This document shows, piece after piece, positions 18,471-26,305 of a stretch of 64,000 nucleotides of DNA; the stretch's first letter is position 1; each line of letters opens with the position of its first letter. The DNA comes from Desulfamplus magnetovallimortis (GTDB lineage Bacteria > Desulfobacterota > Desulfobacteria > Desulfobacterales > Desulfobacteraceae). Under the pieces are notes generated by a model. It had not been told where the DNA came from. It saw only the letters and a program-made list of their open reading frames with translations, and did no database searches. The stretch covers positions 23,642-87,641 of the forward strand of contig NZ_LT828552.1 of the NCBI RefSeq assembly GCF_900170035.1, read 5' to 3'. A program made the translations under genes and the position numbers.

Positions 18471-18497
18471 TTATCGGCATCAAAAAGATAGGCTTTA
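18471..18497 (-). promoter_or_regulatory. Sigma-28 promoter of flgN
   Basis: Minus-strand TAAAGCCT (18497-18490), an 11-base spacer, then GCCGATAA (18478-18471). The -10 with its flank is duplicated 15 bases downstream (GCCGATAA again at 18463-18456). Only the upstream copy has correct spacing to the -35. Confidence 0.75.
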
Positions 18498-18606
18498 CAT
18501 CTTCGGGTAAAAAGTGCCTCTAAATCAACAAAACAAGAAAATTTTACCAAATAAACAGGAATTATTTTCCCTTTAAAGGCTTATCGTTCCTTTTGATTTA
18601 TATAAC

Positions 18607-18622
18607 AGCAATCGGTGTGCCA
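18607..18622 (-). promoter_or_regulatory. Sigma-54 promoter of flgN
   Basis: Minus-strand TGGCAC-N5-TTGCT, a full -24/-12 match. It sits at the same distance from the sigma-28 site as in the flgK leader, and the two regions share interspersed identical stretches, so they look like an old duplication. Confidence 0.78.
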
Positions 18623-18733
18623 TTGAGAATGGAAGTTTTTTGGGTATCTATCAGGAACCCTCAATTCTGGCAATTACCTGAACTAACTTGTCAATATCCA
18701 TTACATATTCTGGCGTAATTGAGCGTTATTCCA

Positions 18734-18774
18734 TAAAAGAAAAAGGGCAACACCATTATAGGTGTTACCCTTTT
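18734..18774 (-). terminator. Rho-independent terminator after the DUF1566/MopE gene
   Basis: A 14-base stem (AAAAGGGTAACACC / GGTGTTGCCCTTTT on the minus strand, one mismatch) with a six-base loop, followed by a T-rich run. It separates the secreted-protein gene from the flgN promoters. Confidence 0.8.
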
Positions 18775-18805
18775 CTTGTCACCTGAAAAAAATATCTACT
18801 ATAAA

Positions 18806-20110
18806 TCAGTCAAGAGCAGTTGGGAAACAATCCTCATCAATACCATTTCCAAGAATCTCTGTGGCGTCAGGATTTATCATGGGATCCTCATCATCACAAT
18901 CATATCCCTGACCAGTTCCATCCTTTGTAAAACCGTCACCATCAGCATCATTGCTGGTAGGAACAGCATTCAATACAAGCTCAAACAAAATTCTATTATC
19001 ACCTGGAATTGTCACAAGTTGCATTTCTATGTTAGATAATTCAACTTTTTGCTTGGGTGATGTTGCTGTGTCCTGAATATACAATGCAGGGAGCTTTAAG
19101 GTCACATCTTCGTTGATGAAATACGGAGATGCCTTTAATTCACATGTTTCATCATCACATGTTCCATCCTTGCAAATTATTACTGTAATTTTCTTCTTTG
19201 CATAATACTGGGGAAACGTGTCAGTCCAAATCTCAAGGGTTACATCATAGGTTCCTGTATGCACATCAAGGTCTGAAATTGTCATCTCGCTGGTTGCATT
19301 ACCTGCTATCGAAATAGGATCAGCTGAAGCAGTTTTCAGGGCCTCAACATCGGCATCCCAACTCCACTTATATACAAAATTGCCAGGATGTGGAGTACCT
19401 TCTACTGCCTTATTAATTGCGGTTGGATCAACATAGAAAAACAGATCCGTTCCGCTACCTGAACCAACCTTGGGAACAGTATAAGGATCTACTATCTGAG
19501 CACCACTACCACCGCTACCACCAGTTGCATCCCAAATTTCCACTGTAAAATCAAGTGCCTGGGTACCGGCACCTTCTGAAATCTTGCGAACGCATCTTAC
19601 ATACAGCTCGCTTGTCCTCGGTGATATACTGGTCACTCCGTCTGTCAAAGAGACAATCCATGCATTGGTATCATACAATTCAGGAATACTGGCAGACCAG
19701 TATAGACCTTCTTCACCGCTGAAATACTGTTCATTTATAGCTGGAGAATAGTCAGCATTTGATATTGACTCAAGCTCGGTAATTGTGGGCATTCTCCATG
19801 CGTGCGGCCCATTACCTCCTAAAATCAGATTATCACAATAAAAACAGGCAGAATCCCATGTATAGGCATAGGAAGGAGATGCAGCCTGCCACATCAAGCC
19901 TGTCCCTGTATCGGTGACGGTACCTGTCCCAGTGGTGTAGGGTCCATCAAGGCTACTTCCAAAATAACCGGACAATGGATGGTCTCCATCATCCACTACA
20001 TCTTCACAATCTAATGCAAAAGCATTACTGCATGCAATGGATACAATAAAAAGCAATGACACAAGCACACTGATTTTACTATTCCATAAACCTAACCATT
20101 CTTTTTTCAT
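18806..20110 (-). CDS. Secreted DUF1566 (Lcl-like) protein with MopE-type Ca-binding tail
   Basis: 434 residues. An N-terminal signal peptide (hydrophobic ISVLVSLLFIVSIACSNAFA) predicts export. Residues about 60-175 match DUF1566, the domain of the Legionella collagen-like adhesin: TDTGTGLMWQAA, AWRMPTITELESI and the closing LYVRCVRKI. A middle beta-rich region contains a Cys-rich patch (CKDGTCDDETCEL). The C-terminus DADGDGFTKDGTGQGYDCDDEDP followed by EILGNGIDEDC is the MopE-type metal-binding motif. It is probably a surface or secreted protein; its substrate is unknown. A sigma-28-like promoter upstream (20204-20231) suggests co-regulation with late flagellar genes. Own terminator downstream. 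Confidence 0.8.
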   Translation of the reverse strand: MKKEWLGLWNSKISVLVSLLFIVSIACSNAFALDCEDVVDDGDHPLSGYFGSSLDGPYTTGTGTVTDTGTGLMWQAASPSYAYTWDSACFYCDNLILGGNGPHAWRMPTITELESISNADYSPAINEQYFSGEEGLYWSASIPELYDTNAWIVSLTDGVTSISPRTSELYVRCVRKISEGAGTQALDFTVEIWDATGGSGGSGAQIVDPYTVPKVGSGSGTDLFFYVDPTAINKAVEGTPHPGNFVYKWSWDADVEALKTASADPISIAGNATSEMTISDLDVHTGTYDVTLEIWTDTFPQYYAKKKITVIICKDGTCDDETCELKASPYFINEDVTLKLPALYIQDTATSPKQKVELSNIEMQLVTIPGDNRILFELVLNAVPTSNDADGDGFTKDGTGQGYDCDDEDPMINPDATEILGNGIDEDCFPTALD

Positions 20111-20203
20111 AAGTCTCTCCCTTAAATTTAGCAGTTATTTGTTTATTATAAGAGTTATCTTAACTCTCGGTTTTTATTAATCAGAATCTTTTAATTTTAT
20201 ATA

Positions 20204-20231
20204 TTATCGGCATCAGCGACTTAAAACTAAA
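20204..20231 (-). promoter_or_regulatory. Sigma-28-like promoter of the DUF1566/MopE gene
   Basis: Minus-strand TTTAGTTT (20231-20224), a 12-base spacer, then a perfect GCCGATAA (20211-20204). The -35 has two mismatches to TAAAGTTT. The flank GATGCCGATAAT is identical to the flgK and flgN -10 regions. The rest of 20110-20492 is AT-rich and shows nothing else recognisable. Confidence 0.5.
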
Positions 20232-20492
20232 ACAGTTTTATTATTTTTTCATAGCATTGCAACAAACATTCCATTAAGACAGTCAATTTGTTAACATCAT
20301 GTTCTTGTTAGCTTTTTTTATTTTCATAATTCACAAAGGTCTGCAATGAATTATAATTTTTGTTATATGAAGACTTTTTTTCGCATGGGGAAAGCATATT
20401 GATATCAGCTATGTACCGCGGGAATAACCAAAGCACAATTGGTATAACTTTTATTATAAAAATCCACTTAACAGTATATTTATCCTTATTCG

Positions 20493-20734
20493 TCAGGCGT
20501 TTTCCTTTATTGAATCAATATAGAGCGTATCTGGACATATATACTGCTCATGCGGCCATACAACTGTACCATGAAATGCTTTAGTCAATTTGAAATAATT
20601 TTTATCCTGAAGTTCCCTGAAAACTCCGAAATCAAGCAAATGTGTGCAGTCGTAAACCCCTTTCTCTCCATTTGCAAAAAGAGCATCAATTTATAATCAT
20701 CGCCTGGTATGACTTGTTTAACTCTTGGGTTCAT
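20493..20734 (-). pseudogene. DUF2442 protein, frameshifted
   Basis: From the ATG at 20734 the frame reads MNPRVKQVIPGDDYKLMLF and then breaks. In the next frame it continues ANGEKGVYDCTHLLDFGVF, RELQDKNYFKLTKAFHGTVVWPHEQYICPDTLYIDS to a stop at 20493. Together this is a complete DUF2442 protein of about 80 residues. The break falls in a run of five T (minus strand; 20676-20680), where one more T would restore the frame. DUF2442 proteins are usually paired with DUF4160; no intact DUF4160 gene is present. The ATG at 20734 follows the antitoxin-like ORF by about 45 bases. It may be decayed or an indel error. Confidence 0.75.
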
Positions 20735-20778
20735 AGCTCTAAATATATTGGAATATCTATTCAGTTTTTTTCAGCCAA

Positions 20779-21006
20779 TCACAACTCAATTTCCCTTCTG
20801 CCCAAAAAAATCTCCCGCTTTATAGCTCTCTCATAAACGTCTGCTTCATCATTTGTCAAATCGCCAAGTATTCCTGCAGAAGATAAAATTTTTCCCTTAA
20901 CGTTCTTTTTACTTGAAGTCAAAACATCCTTTTTCATAAAATGAATCATTTTAATTATTTTCCTGATATCACCCTGATCAAGGTTTTCTAACTCATCCAA
21001 AAGCAT
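20779..21006 (-). CDS. Small antitoxin-like protein
   Basis: 75 residues, highly charged. The C-terminal half ILGDLTNDEADVYERAIKREIFLGRREIEL resembles the C-terminal, toxin-binding part of small VapB/Phd-type antitoxins, which end in an acidic segment and then an R-rich helix. The N-terminal MLLDELENLDQGDIRKIIKMIHFMKK is helical. No toxin gene is adjacent; a frameshifted DUF2442 gene follows. The family is not firmly recognised, and it may be an orphan remnant. Confidence 0.4.
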   Translation of the reverse strand: MLLDELENLDQGDIRKIIKMIHFMKKDVLTSSKKNVKGKILSSAGILGDLTNDEADVYERAIKREIFLGRREIEL

Positions 21007-21098
21007 TTGCTTATCTACACAATCGACTAACGTTATAATCTACTAACATTATTTTATTTTCAGGAAAACATTGAAGTTGAGTCAAAGCAGCTCTCATT

Positions 21099-21492
21099 TT
21101 AAGATTTTTGCAAAATGGATATTTTTTTCAAACGATTGCTCAAAGCAGGTTGAGAAATACCCAGCATTTTGGCAGCAACAGTCTGGTTTCCTGACGCACG
21201 TTTCATGGCTTCAAGCACAAGGTATTCTGTAGCCTTTTTTATTGTGGGCAACTCCCGTGCAAAGGGAAACGGTGCTATTTCGTCCATGTTGATATTTTCA
21301 AGGCAGGTATAAGCGCTCTGCTGCTTTTCAATGTAGTATTTAAAAACATCAAGGGAGAGTGTGCCGGACTGATAATTGCCCAGTGCATTATAGATCATTG
21401 CCCGAAGCTCCCTTATTCTGCTCAAACATTTTAAGCATTTTCTCATTGGCAGTAATTATTTCAGAAAAGGCAGGATCAACAGCAGGAGATTT
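21099..21492 (-). pseudogene. NtrC-family sigma-54 activator remnant, AAA+ core deleted
   Basis: Two fragments of one family are joined. From 21492 the frame reads VDPAFSEIITANEKMLKMFE, the segment that normally precedes the AAA+ Walker A region. It then runs, out of frame, into RELRAMIYNALGNYQSGTLSLDVF, the segment that follows the R-finger region (normally PGNVREL). After that comes a complete Fis-type HTH: KATEYLVLEAMKRASGNQTVAAKMLGISQPALSNRLKKI. About 300 residues of the ATPase core, and the N-terminal receiver, are missing. The surviving ORF (21099-21446) could in principle make a small Fis-like protein, but it lacks a good ribosome site. Confidence 0.8.
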
Positions 21493-21770
21493 TTATATTT
21501 AAACACACAACTGCCGGACATTTTTGTTTTTCCTTTATTTTTGTCTGTACATAAAAATTTAATAATAAAAGATAAAGCCTGTCAGGCTTGTAATTTACCA
21601 TGGCGTTATATATCATTAAGGGAAAATCCCGAACATTGCAATCGAAACCAAAGTCAAATATTAATAATTTCTCAACTTACATTGAATTAAAAATCAAAGC
21701 AATAAATAAACACTAATTACAGTAATTCATGTAACCTCTTATCATAACCTGGAAAAATAATGGAGGAGAT

Positions 21771-23363
21771 ATGAGAAAAAGGTTAACTACATCCTCATAT
21801 ACATTCAGAACAATCATTGAACAAAACGGTATGTATGTGGACAAGACACGTGAAATTTACCGAATGGTCAGCAAGCTTGAGGGACAATTTTTCCTCTCCA
21901 GGCCAAGGCGTTTTGGAAAGTCTCTCACACTTTCCACCCTGGAGTCTGTCTTTAAGGGAGAGAAAGTGCTTTTCAAGGGATTGTATATTTATGATCAACC
22001 ATTTGAATGGAAGCCTCACCCTATTATAAGGCTCTCCATGAATAATCTGACAGGCAACACATGTGAAGAGTTTCAGGAAAATATATGTATGGAACTCGAC
22101 TGGCTGGCAAGCAAATACGGCATTGAACTTGCTGCCAAAAGACCCGCTGCAAAATTCAAGGAACTGATTCAAAAAACCAGCGACACGGGAGGAAAGGTTG
22201 TAATTCTAATTGATGAGTATGACAAGCCTATTCTGGACAACATCATTAATAAAAACGAAGTTTTATCTATCCGTACACTTCTGAAACAGTTTTACGGCAT
22301 GATCAAGGCACTGGAGGAACACATCCGTTTTTCATTTATCACAGGTGTCAGTAAATTCACACATGTCTCTATATTTTCTGATCTTAACAACCTGGATGAC
22401 ATAACAATGATGGAGGATTACGCAACAATATGCGGTTTCACAGAAGAGGAGTGCAGGTACTATTTTGCGGAGTGGATTGACAAGTGTGCAGAAAAAAACT
22501 CCATGAGCCGAAGCCAGTATCTGGAAAAACTGCGCCTTGTCTATAATGGATTTCGATTCAGCAAAAAGCCTGTCACTGTCTATAATCCGGTATCTTTCAT
22601 AAAAGCCATGGAACAGGGAGATTTCGGACATTACTGGTTTGAGACAGGAACACCTTCCTTTCTGCTGGAGCTTTTAAAAAAGGCACATGAGGAAAATTCT
22701 CAACTGACACGTCCCAATTGGACAATTGTGGATATTGACGGAATGAAGCTTATATCCGATACATTTTCCAGCTATGAGGTAGATCACATTGAAGTAGAGC
22801 CTCTTATGTTTCAAACAGGTTATGTTACCATACGTGATTATGACCCTGATTCACGGCTATATACCCTGGGCTATCCAAACGATGAGGTACGATATGCCTT
22901 TATCAAAAAACTCTCGGGTTACTTCACTCCTGTGGCTGAAGCCCGTGTTCCGTCACTAATTGAGCAACTTCGTTCAGCACTTGTGAACAACAACCTGGAG
23001 TCCGTATTTGAGATACTTACTGTTTTCTATGCACGTGTGGAAAACAGCATAAAGCTTAAGCATGAGAAATATTACCAGACAATTTTTTACATTCTCTTCA
23101 CACTTCTTGGATACCGGATTCAGGTGGAGGAGAACACCAACAAGGGGCGAATGGATGCTGTGGTTAAAACCCCAAAAAGGATTTACATCTTTGAGTTCAA
23201 GCTGAATATGAGCGCCCAGGAGGCCTTACAGCAGATAAGGCAAAAGGAGTATTACCAGAAATATGCACTTGATGGCCGCCCCGTGACACTTATCGGGATT
23301 TCATTCAACAAGGATTCCGGTGAAATCAGGGAATGGAAAACAGAGGAGCTCTTTTTAAAGTGA
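21771..23363 (+). CDS. AAA-ATPase-like protein with DUF1703 PD-(D/E)XK domain
   Basis: 530 residues. The N-terminal AAA-ATPase-like domain (PF09820 type) has YVDKTREIYRMV and the atypical P-loop SRPRRFGKSLTLSTL at about residues 43-57, and a Walker B-like strand VVILIDEYDKPIL. The C-terminal DUF1703 region has GRMDAVVKTPKRIYIFEFKL, a D...ExK pattern of the PD-(D/E)XK superfamily. Such proteins are multicopy in many anaerobes; their function is not established, and mobile or defence roles have been proposed. The start follows GGAGGAG. It is on the strand opposite to its neighbours, and its last nine bases overlap the 3' end of flgJ tail-to-tail, so it probably inserted next to the flg operon. 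Confidence 0.85.
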   Translation: MRKRLTTSSYTFRTIIEQNGMYVDKTREIYRMVSKLEGQFFLSRPRRFGKSLTLSTLESVFKGEKVLFKGLYIYDQPFEWKPHPIIRLSMNNLTGNTCEEFQENICMELDWLASKYGIELAAKRPAAKFKELIQKTSDTGGKVVILIDEYDKPILDNIINKNEVLSIRTLLKQFYGMIKALEEHIRFSFITGVSKFTHVSIFSDLNNLDDITMMEDYATICGFTEEECRYYFAEWIDKCAEKNSMSRSQYLEKLRLVYNGFRFSKKPVTVYNPVSFIKAMEQGDFGHYWFETGTPSFLLELLKKAHEENSQLTRPNWTIVDIDGMKLISDTFSSYEVDHIEVEPLMFQTGYVTIRDYDPDSRLYTLGYPNDEVRYAFIKKLSGYFTPVAEARVPSLIEQLRSALVNNNLESVFEILTVFYARVENSIKLKHEKYYQTIFYILFTLLGYRIQVEENTNKGRMDAVVKTPKRIYIFEFKLNMSAQEALQQIRQKEYYQKYALDGRPVTLIGISFNKDSGEIREWKTEELFLK

Positions 23364-23720
23364 ATCCTGCAACTGCCTGTAGAGAAACTCGCCAATACCT
23401 GTTGCATTACCACTCTTTGACAGATTTTCCGTAAGATATTGATCATGAAGAGACGTATATATATCCATTCCCTGACTATCCGGAAAAAGTGAATTTCCAG
23501 GCAAGGTTGCACGCATTGACTTCATCATGCTCTGAAGAAAAATAGCCTCAAAACCCTGACACGCTTCTTTAAGCTCCTTTTTCTCTTTCTCTGTTGCAGA
23601 ATCTTCCGAAGCCTTGCCATTTTTTATCTCATCAGTGCGATTTCTTACCTTGTCAGCACTGTTATTAACCCTTTGAGAAAGGTTGTCCCCATAAATCTGT
23701 GATGTCGAGGATATATCCAT
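23355..23720 (-). CDS. flgJ: FlgJ-type rod-binding protein (no muramidase domain)
   Basis: 121 residues, equal to the N-terminal rod-binding domain of FlgJ: KKELKEACQGFEAIFLQSMMKSMRATLP and GMDIYTSLHDQYLTENLSKSGNATGIGEFLYRQL. The C-terminal glucosaminidase domain of enterobacterial FlgJ is absent, as in many Desulfobacterota, so peptidoglycan must be opened by another enzyme. Last gene of flgF-G-A-H-I-J. The start follows AAGGTGATAAA. Confidence 0.92.
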   Translation of the reverse strand: MDISSTSQIYGDNLSQRVNNSADKVRNRTDEIKNGKASEDSATEKEKKELKEACQGFEAIFLQSMMKSMRATLPGNSLFPDSQGMDIYTSLHDQYLTENLSKSGNATGIGEFLYRQLQDSL

Positions 23721-23744
23721 TTTATCACCTTGCTCCTTAAATTC

Positions 23745-23907
23745 TCAAAATCGACACCTATGAGCTTTTGAACTTTGTCAATACTGTCTGAATCAGGATG
23801 CCCAGGATGCTCAGGATTTACAGGATAAAAATCCTGAGCATCCTGTAAATCCTGGTTATCCTGATTCAGACAAATTCAATAAATGCCAAAAAGGTGTCGC
23901 TTTTGAG
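23745..23907. mobile_element. R1 MITE-like element, copy 2
   Basis: Ends TCAAAATCGACACC and GGTGTCGCTTTTGAG. The interior is a long near-palindrome on the TGTCTGAATCAGGAT / ATCCTGATTCAGACA pair. The flanks TAAATTC and TCAATTA are only a partial duplication (5 of 7). It lies between flgI and flgJ without breaking either. Confidence 0.75.
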
Positions 23908-23926
23908 TCAATTACCCTGTTTCTTT

Positions 23927-25060
23927 TTATATAATTTCAATTTCAGCCTGAAGTGCCCCTGCTGCCTTGATGCTTTGAAGAATAGTAATAAGATCCCTTG
24001 GGCTTACACCTATGGAGTTAAGTCCTCTTACAAGCTCTCCAATTGTGGAACTTCCCTCCATTGTCATCACATTGACCTTCTCCTCTTCAACCTGCACTTC
24101 TGTCTGAGGAGTTGCAACAGTTGTTCCGTCTGGTGCAAGCGGAAGTGGTTGAGAGACTTCCTGATCTTTCTTTATGGTGACTGTAAGATTTCCGTGGGCA
24201 ACTGCCACCGTTGATATTGTTACATTATCCCCTATCACCACAGTACCTGTCTTTTCATTGACAACAACCTTTGCCTTTGAATCGGGAATAACAACAAGGG
24301 ACTCAAGATCAGCTATGAACTCAGCTACACGGCTTTCTTGCATATCCTCGGGAACATTAAGCTGAAGGGCACTGGAATCAAGCGTCTCTGCAATCCCGTC
24401 TCCCATGGAACTGTTGATGGTATCGGCGACCCTTTTGGCTGTAGTAAAATCAGGATTATAAAGGGAAAGCGTCAATGTCTTCTTGCCATCAAGCTTTACC
24501 GGAATCTCCCGCTCCACTGTTGCGCCACTGACAATTCTTGCAACCTGGAGATGATTTTTCCAGGTTCCGCCACCTGCATCCCCTGCCCCTACTCCTCCAA
24601 GTGCAACAGGACCCTGGGCAATTGCATATACCTTACCATCAACACCTTTAAGAGGTGTTAAAAGCAGAGTTCCGCCGACAAGGCTTTTTGCATCGCCAAT
24701 TGAGGAGGCTATAACATCAAGCTTGTTACCAATCCTTGCAAAGGGAGGAATGTTGGCTGTCACCATAACAGCGGCAATATTTTTAACATTCAATGCATTT
24801 TTATCAACATTGATGCCCATTCGCTCCATCATGTTTGCAAGGGCCTGTGTTGTAAAATCAGAACCTGATTTATCACCAGTGCCATTAAGGCCAACAATAA
24901 GACCATAACCTGTAAGCTGATTGACCCTAATACCCTTGATGGCGGCAATGTCTTTTATCCTTGCGCCGTTTACATTGCCGGCAACAATACACAAAATTGC
25001 CAAAGTCAAAAAACATAAAGCAAAGAATCTATAAAATCTAAAAGTCATTTTAGGGCACAT
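23927..25060 (-). CDS. flgI: Flagellar P-ring protein FlgI
   Basis: Periplasmic P-ring subunit around the distal rod. A signal peptide (FYRFFALCFLTLAILCIVAGNVNGA) is followed by the strongly conserved ARIKDIAAIKGIRVNQLTGYGLIVGLNGTGDKSG. Further family blocks: KNIAAVMVTANIPPFARIG, GSSTIGELVRGLNSIGVSPRDLI and ILQSIKAAGALQAEI at the C-terminus. 377 residues, normal size. The ATG at 25060 fits AAAGGAGG seven bases upstream; a TTG six bases earlier is less likely. It follows flgH after 34 bases. Confidence 0.96.
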   Translation of the reverse strand: MCPKMTFRFYRFFALCFLTLAILCIVAGNVNGARIKDIAAIKGIRVNQLTGYGLIVGLNGTGDKSGSDFTTQALANMMERMGINVDKNALNVKNIAAVMVTANIPPFARIGNKLDVIASSIGDAKSLVGGTLLLTPLKGVDGKVYAIAQGPVALGGVGAGDAGGGTWKNHLQVARIVSGATVEREIPVKLDGKKTLTLSLYNPDFTTAKRVADTINSSMGDGIAETLDSSALQLNVPEDMQESRVAEFIADLESLVVIPDSKAKVVVNEKTGTVVIGDNVTISTVAVAHGNLTVTIKKDQEVSQPLPLAPDGTTVATPQTEVQVEEEKVNVMTMEGSSTIGELVRGLNSIGVSPRDLITILQSIKAAGALQAEIEII

Positions 25061-25094
25061 GGCCAATCCTCCTTTTCAAGATTCATAATTTTTT

Positions 25095-25838
25095 TTAAAA
25101 TGGCCACAGATTATCAAACAATCTTGTACCCCAACCCTGTTGCTGTTTGTCAGCAATAACTCCATGACCAAAATACTCAATCCTGGAATCAGCAAGATAT
25201 GTTGATTGCACCTTGTTGTTATCTCCAATATCCTCAGGACGAACAATACCTGAAACAACAATATACTGTACCTCCTGGTTCACCTTGATGGCACGCTTAC
25301 CATATATAACATAATTTCCATTGGGAAGAATTTCGGTGATTCTGGCGGCAATGGATGCAGTTATACTGCCGTTTCTGTTGCTTTTGCCTTCACCTGTATA
25401 TGCATTATCATATTTGGTGCCAACAATTTTATCTGCAAGCATTCCCTTGGTAACAGGGTTGGGAAGAGCTTCAAACTGACGCATGTAACCAAAAAAATTG
25501 GGCACACCAATGTCCATACTGGTGCTTCTTTTTGCCTCGGTACTGGCATCCATGCTTGAAGTTGCATTTTCAACAATATCAACAATTAATGTATCGCCGG
25601 GCTGCCTTGCCTTGGTATCTTCAAAAAATGGATCACTCTCCTCTGTCCATAAAGAACCTTCAGAAGGGGGAAGAGGCTCATAACGAACTTGGAGGGAAGG
25701 CTCCTCAGATATTCCTGGCGGGGTAACAGCCGATCCTGTCTCTTGCTGAACCGCTGCACAGCCGGAAAGAAAGAGAAACAACAGTACAATAGATGCAGCA
25801 GTAGAAAACTGTATGGTCTTTTTATCTGTATAATTCAT
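25095..25838 (-). CDS. flgH: Flagellar L-ring lipoprotein FlgH
   Basis: Outer-membrane L-ring subunit. A lipoprotein signal (IVLLFLFLSGCAAVQQ, Cys at residue 27) is followed by GSLWTEESDPFFEDTKARQPGDTLIVDIVENATSS, and NYVIYGKRAIKVNQEVQYIVVSGIVRPEDI with STYLADSRIEYFGHG, all typical. 247 residues from the ATG at 25838, which has TCAGGAGGTAC upstream; the open frame continues 13 codons further. Its presence shows a Gram-negative envelope. Upstream lies R1 copy 3. Confidence 0.96.
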   Translation of the reverse strand: MNYTDKKTIQFSTAASIVLLFLFLSGCAAVQQETGSAVTPPGISEEPSLQVRYEPLPPSEGSLWTEESDPFFEDTKARQPGDTLIVDIVENATSSMDASTEAKRSTSMDIGVPNFFGYMRQFEALPNPVTKGMLADKIVGTKYDNAYTGEGKSNRNGSITASIAARITEILPNGNYVIYGKRAIKVNQEVQYIVVSGIVRPEDIGDNNKVQSTYLADSRIEYFGHGVIADKQQQGWGTRLFDNLWPF

Positions 25839-25890
25839 TTGTACCTCCTGAATGGCAAAAAACATCAATAAAGGCATATTTCATTTATAT

Positions 25891-26063
25891 TCAAAATCGA
25901 CACCTATGATCTTGTAAGCCTTGTCAACACTGTCTGAATCAGGATTCCCAAGATTAACAAGATAAGGCAAGATTTTCTATCCTGAGCATCCTATCCATCC
26001 TGGTTATCCTGGTTCAGACAACTGCAATAACTTCGGAAAAAGCAATAAGATGTCGATTTTGAG
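25891..26063. mobile_element. R1 MITE-like element, copy 3
   Basis: Ends TCAAAATCGACACC and GATGTCGATTTTGAG, with inner TGTCTGAATCAGGAT and a diverged inner right arm. Flanked by TTTATAT (25884-25890) and TTTATAG (26064-26070), a six-base target duplication. It lies between flgH and flgA. Confidence 0.8.
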
Positions 26064-26092
26064 TTTATAGGTTTGCACTTTGACTTATTCTG

Positions 26093-26186
26093 TGTCTGAA
26101 TCACAGATTAAACGGATTAAATGATTGCACTGATTAATAGAATCTGTGCAATCCGAGTAATCTTGTGGTAATCCGTGATTCAGACA
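26093..26186. repeat. Related palindromic element between flgA and flgH
   Basis: Starts TGTCTGAATCACAGATTA and ends TAATCCGTGATTCAGACA. These ends match the inner inverted pair of R1 (TGTCTGAATCA / TGATTCAGACA) but without the TCAAAATCG outer ends. It looks like a second family sharing the same core arms. Together with R1 copy 3 it fills the 467-base gap. Confidence 0.65.
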
Positions 26187-26305
26187 ATTAATGAATGAGT
26201 ACGAAATAACATTCCCATTTGATAATTTAAACATACCGGCCTTCAAAGATAGGATCTTTTTAAATGTGTAAGTTATTGAAAACCGACTTCTAAAATCAAT
26301 AATGG

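Noticed and set aside
20110-21099. A flgM gene in its usual place near flgN
   Set aside because: No ORF between flgJ and flgK has FlgM-like content; the anti-sigma factor, if present, must be elsewhere.
23745-23907. R1 as a pure rho-independent terminator
   Set aside because: The ends and target duplications are those of a mobile element and there is no T-run; a secondary terminator effect remains possible.
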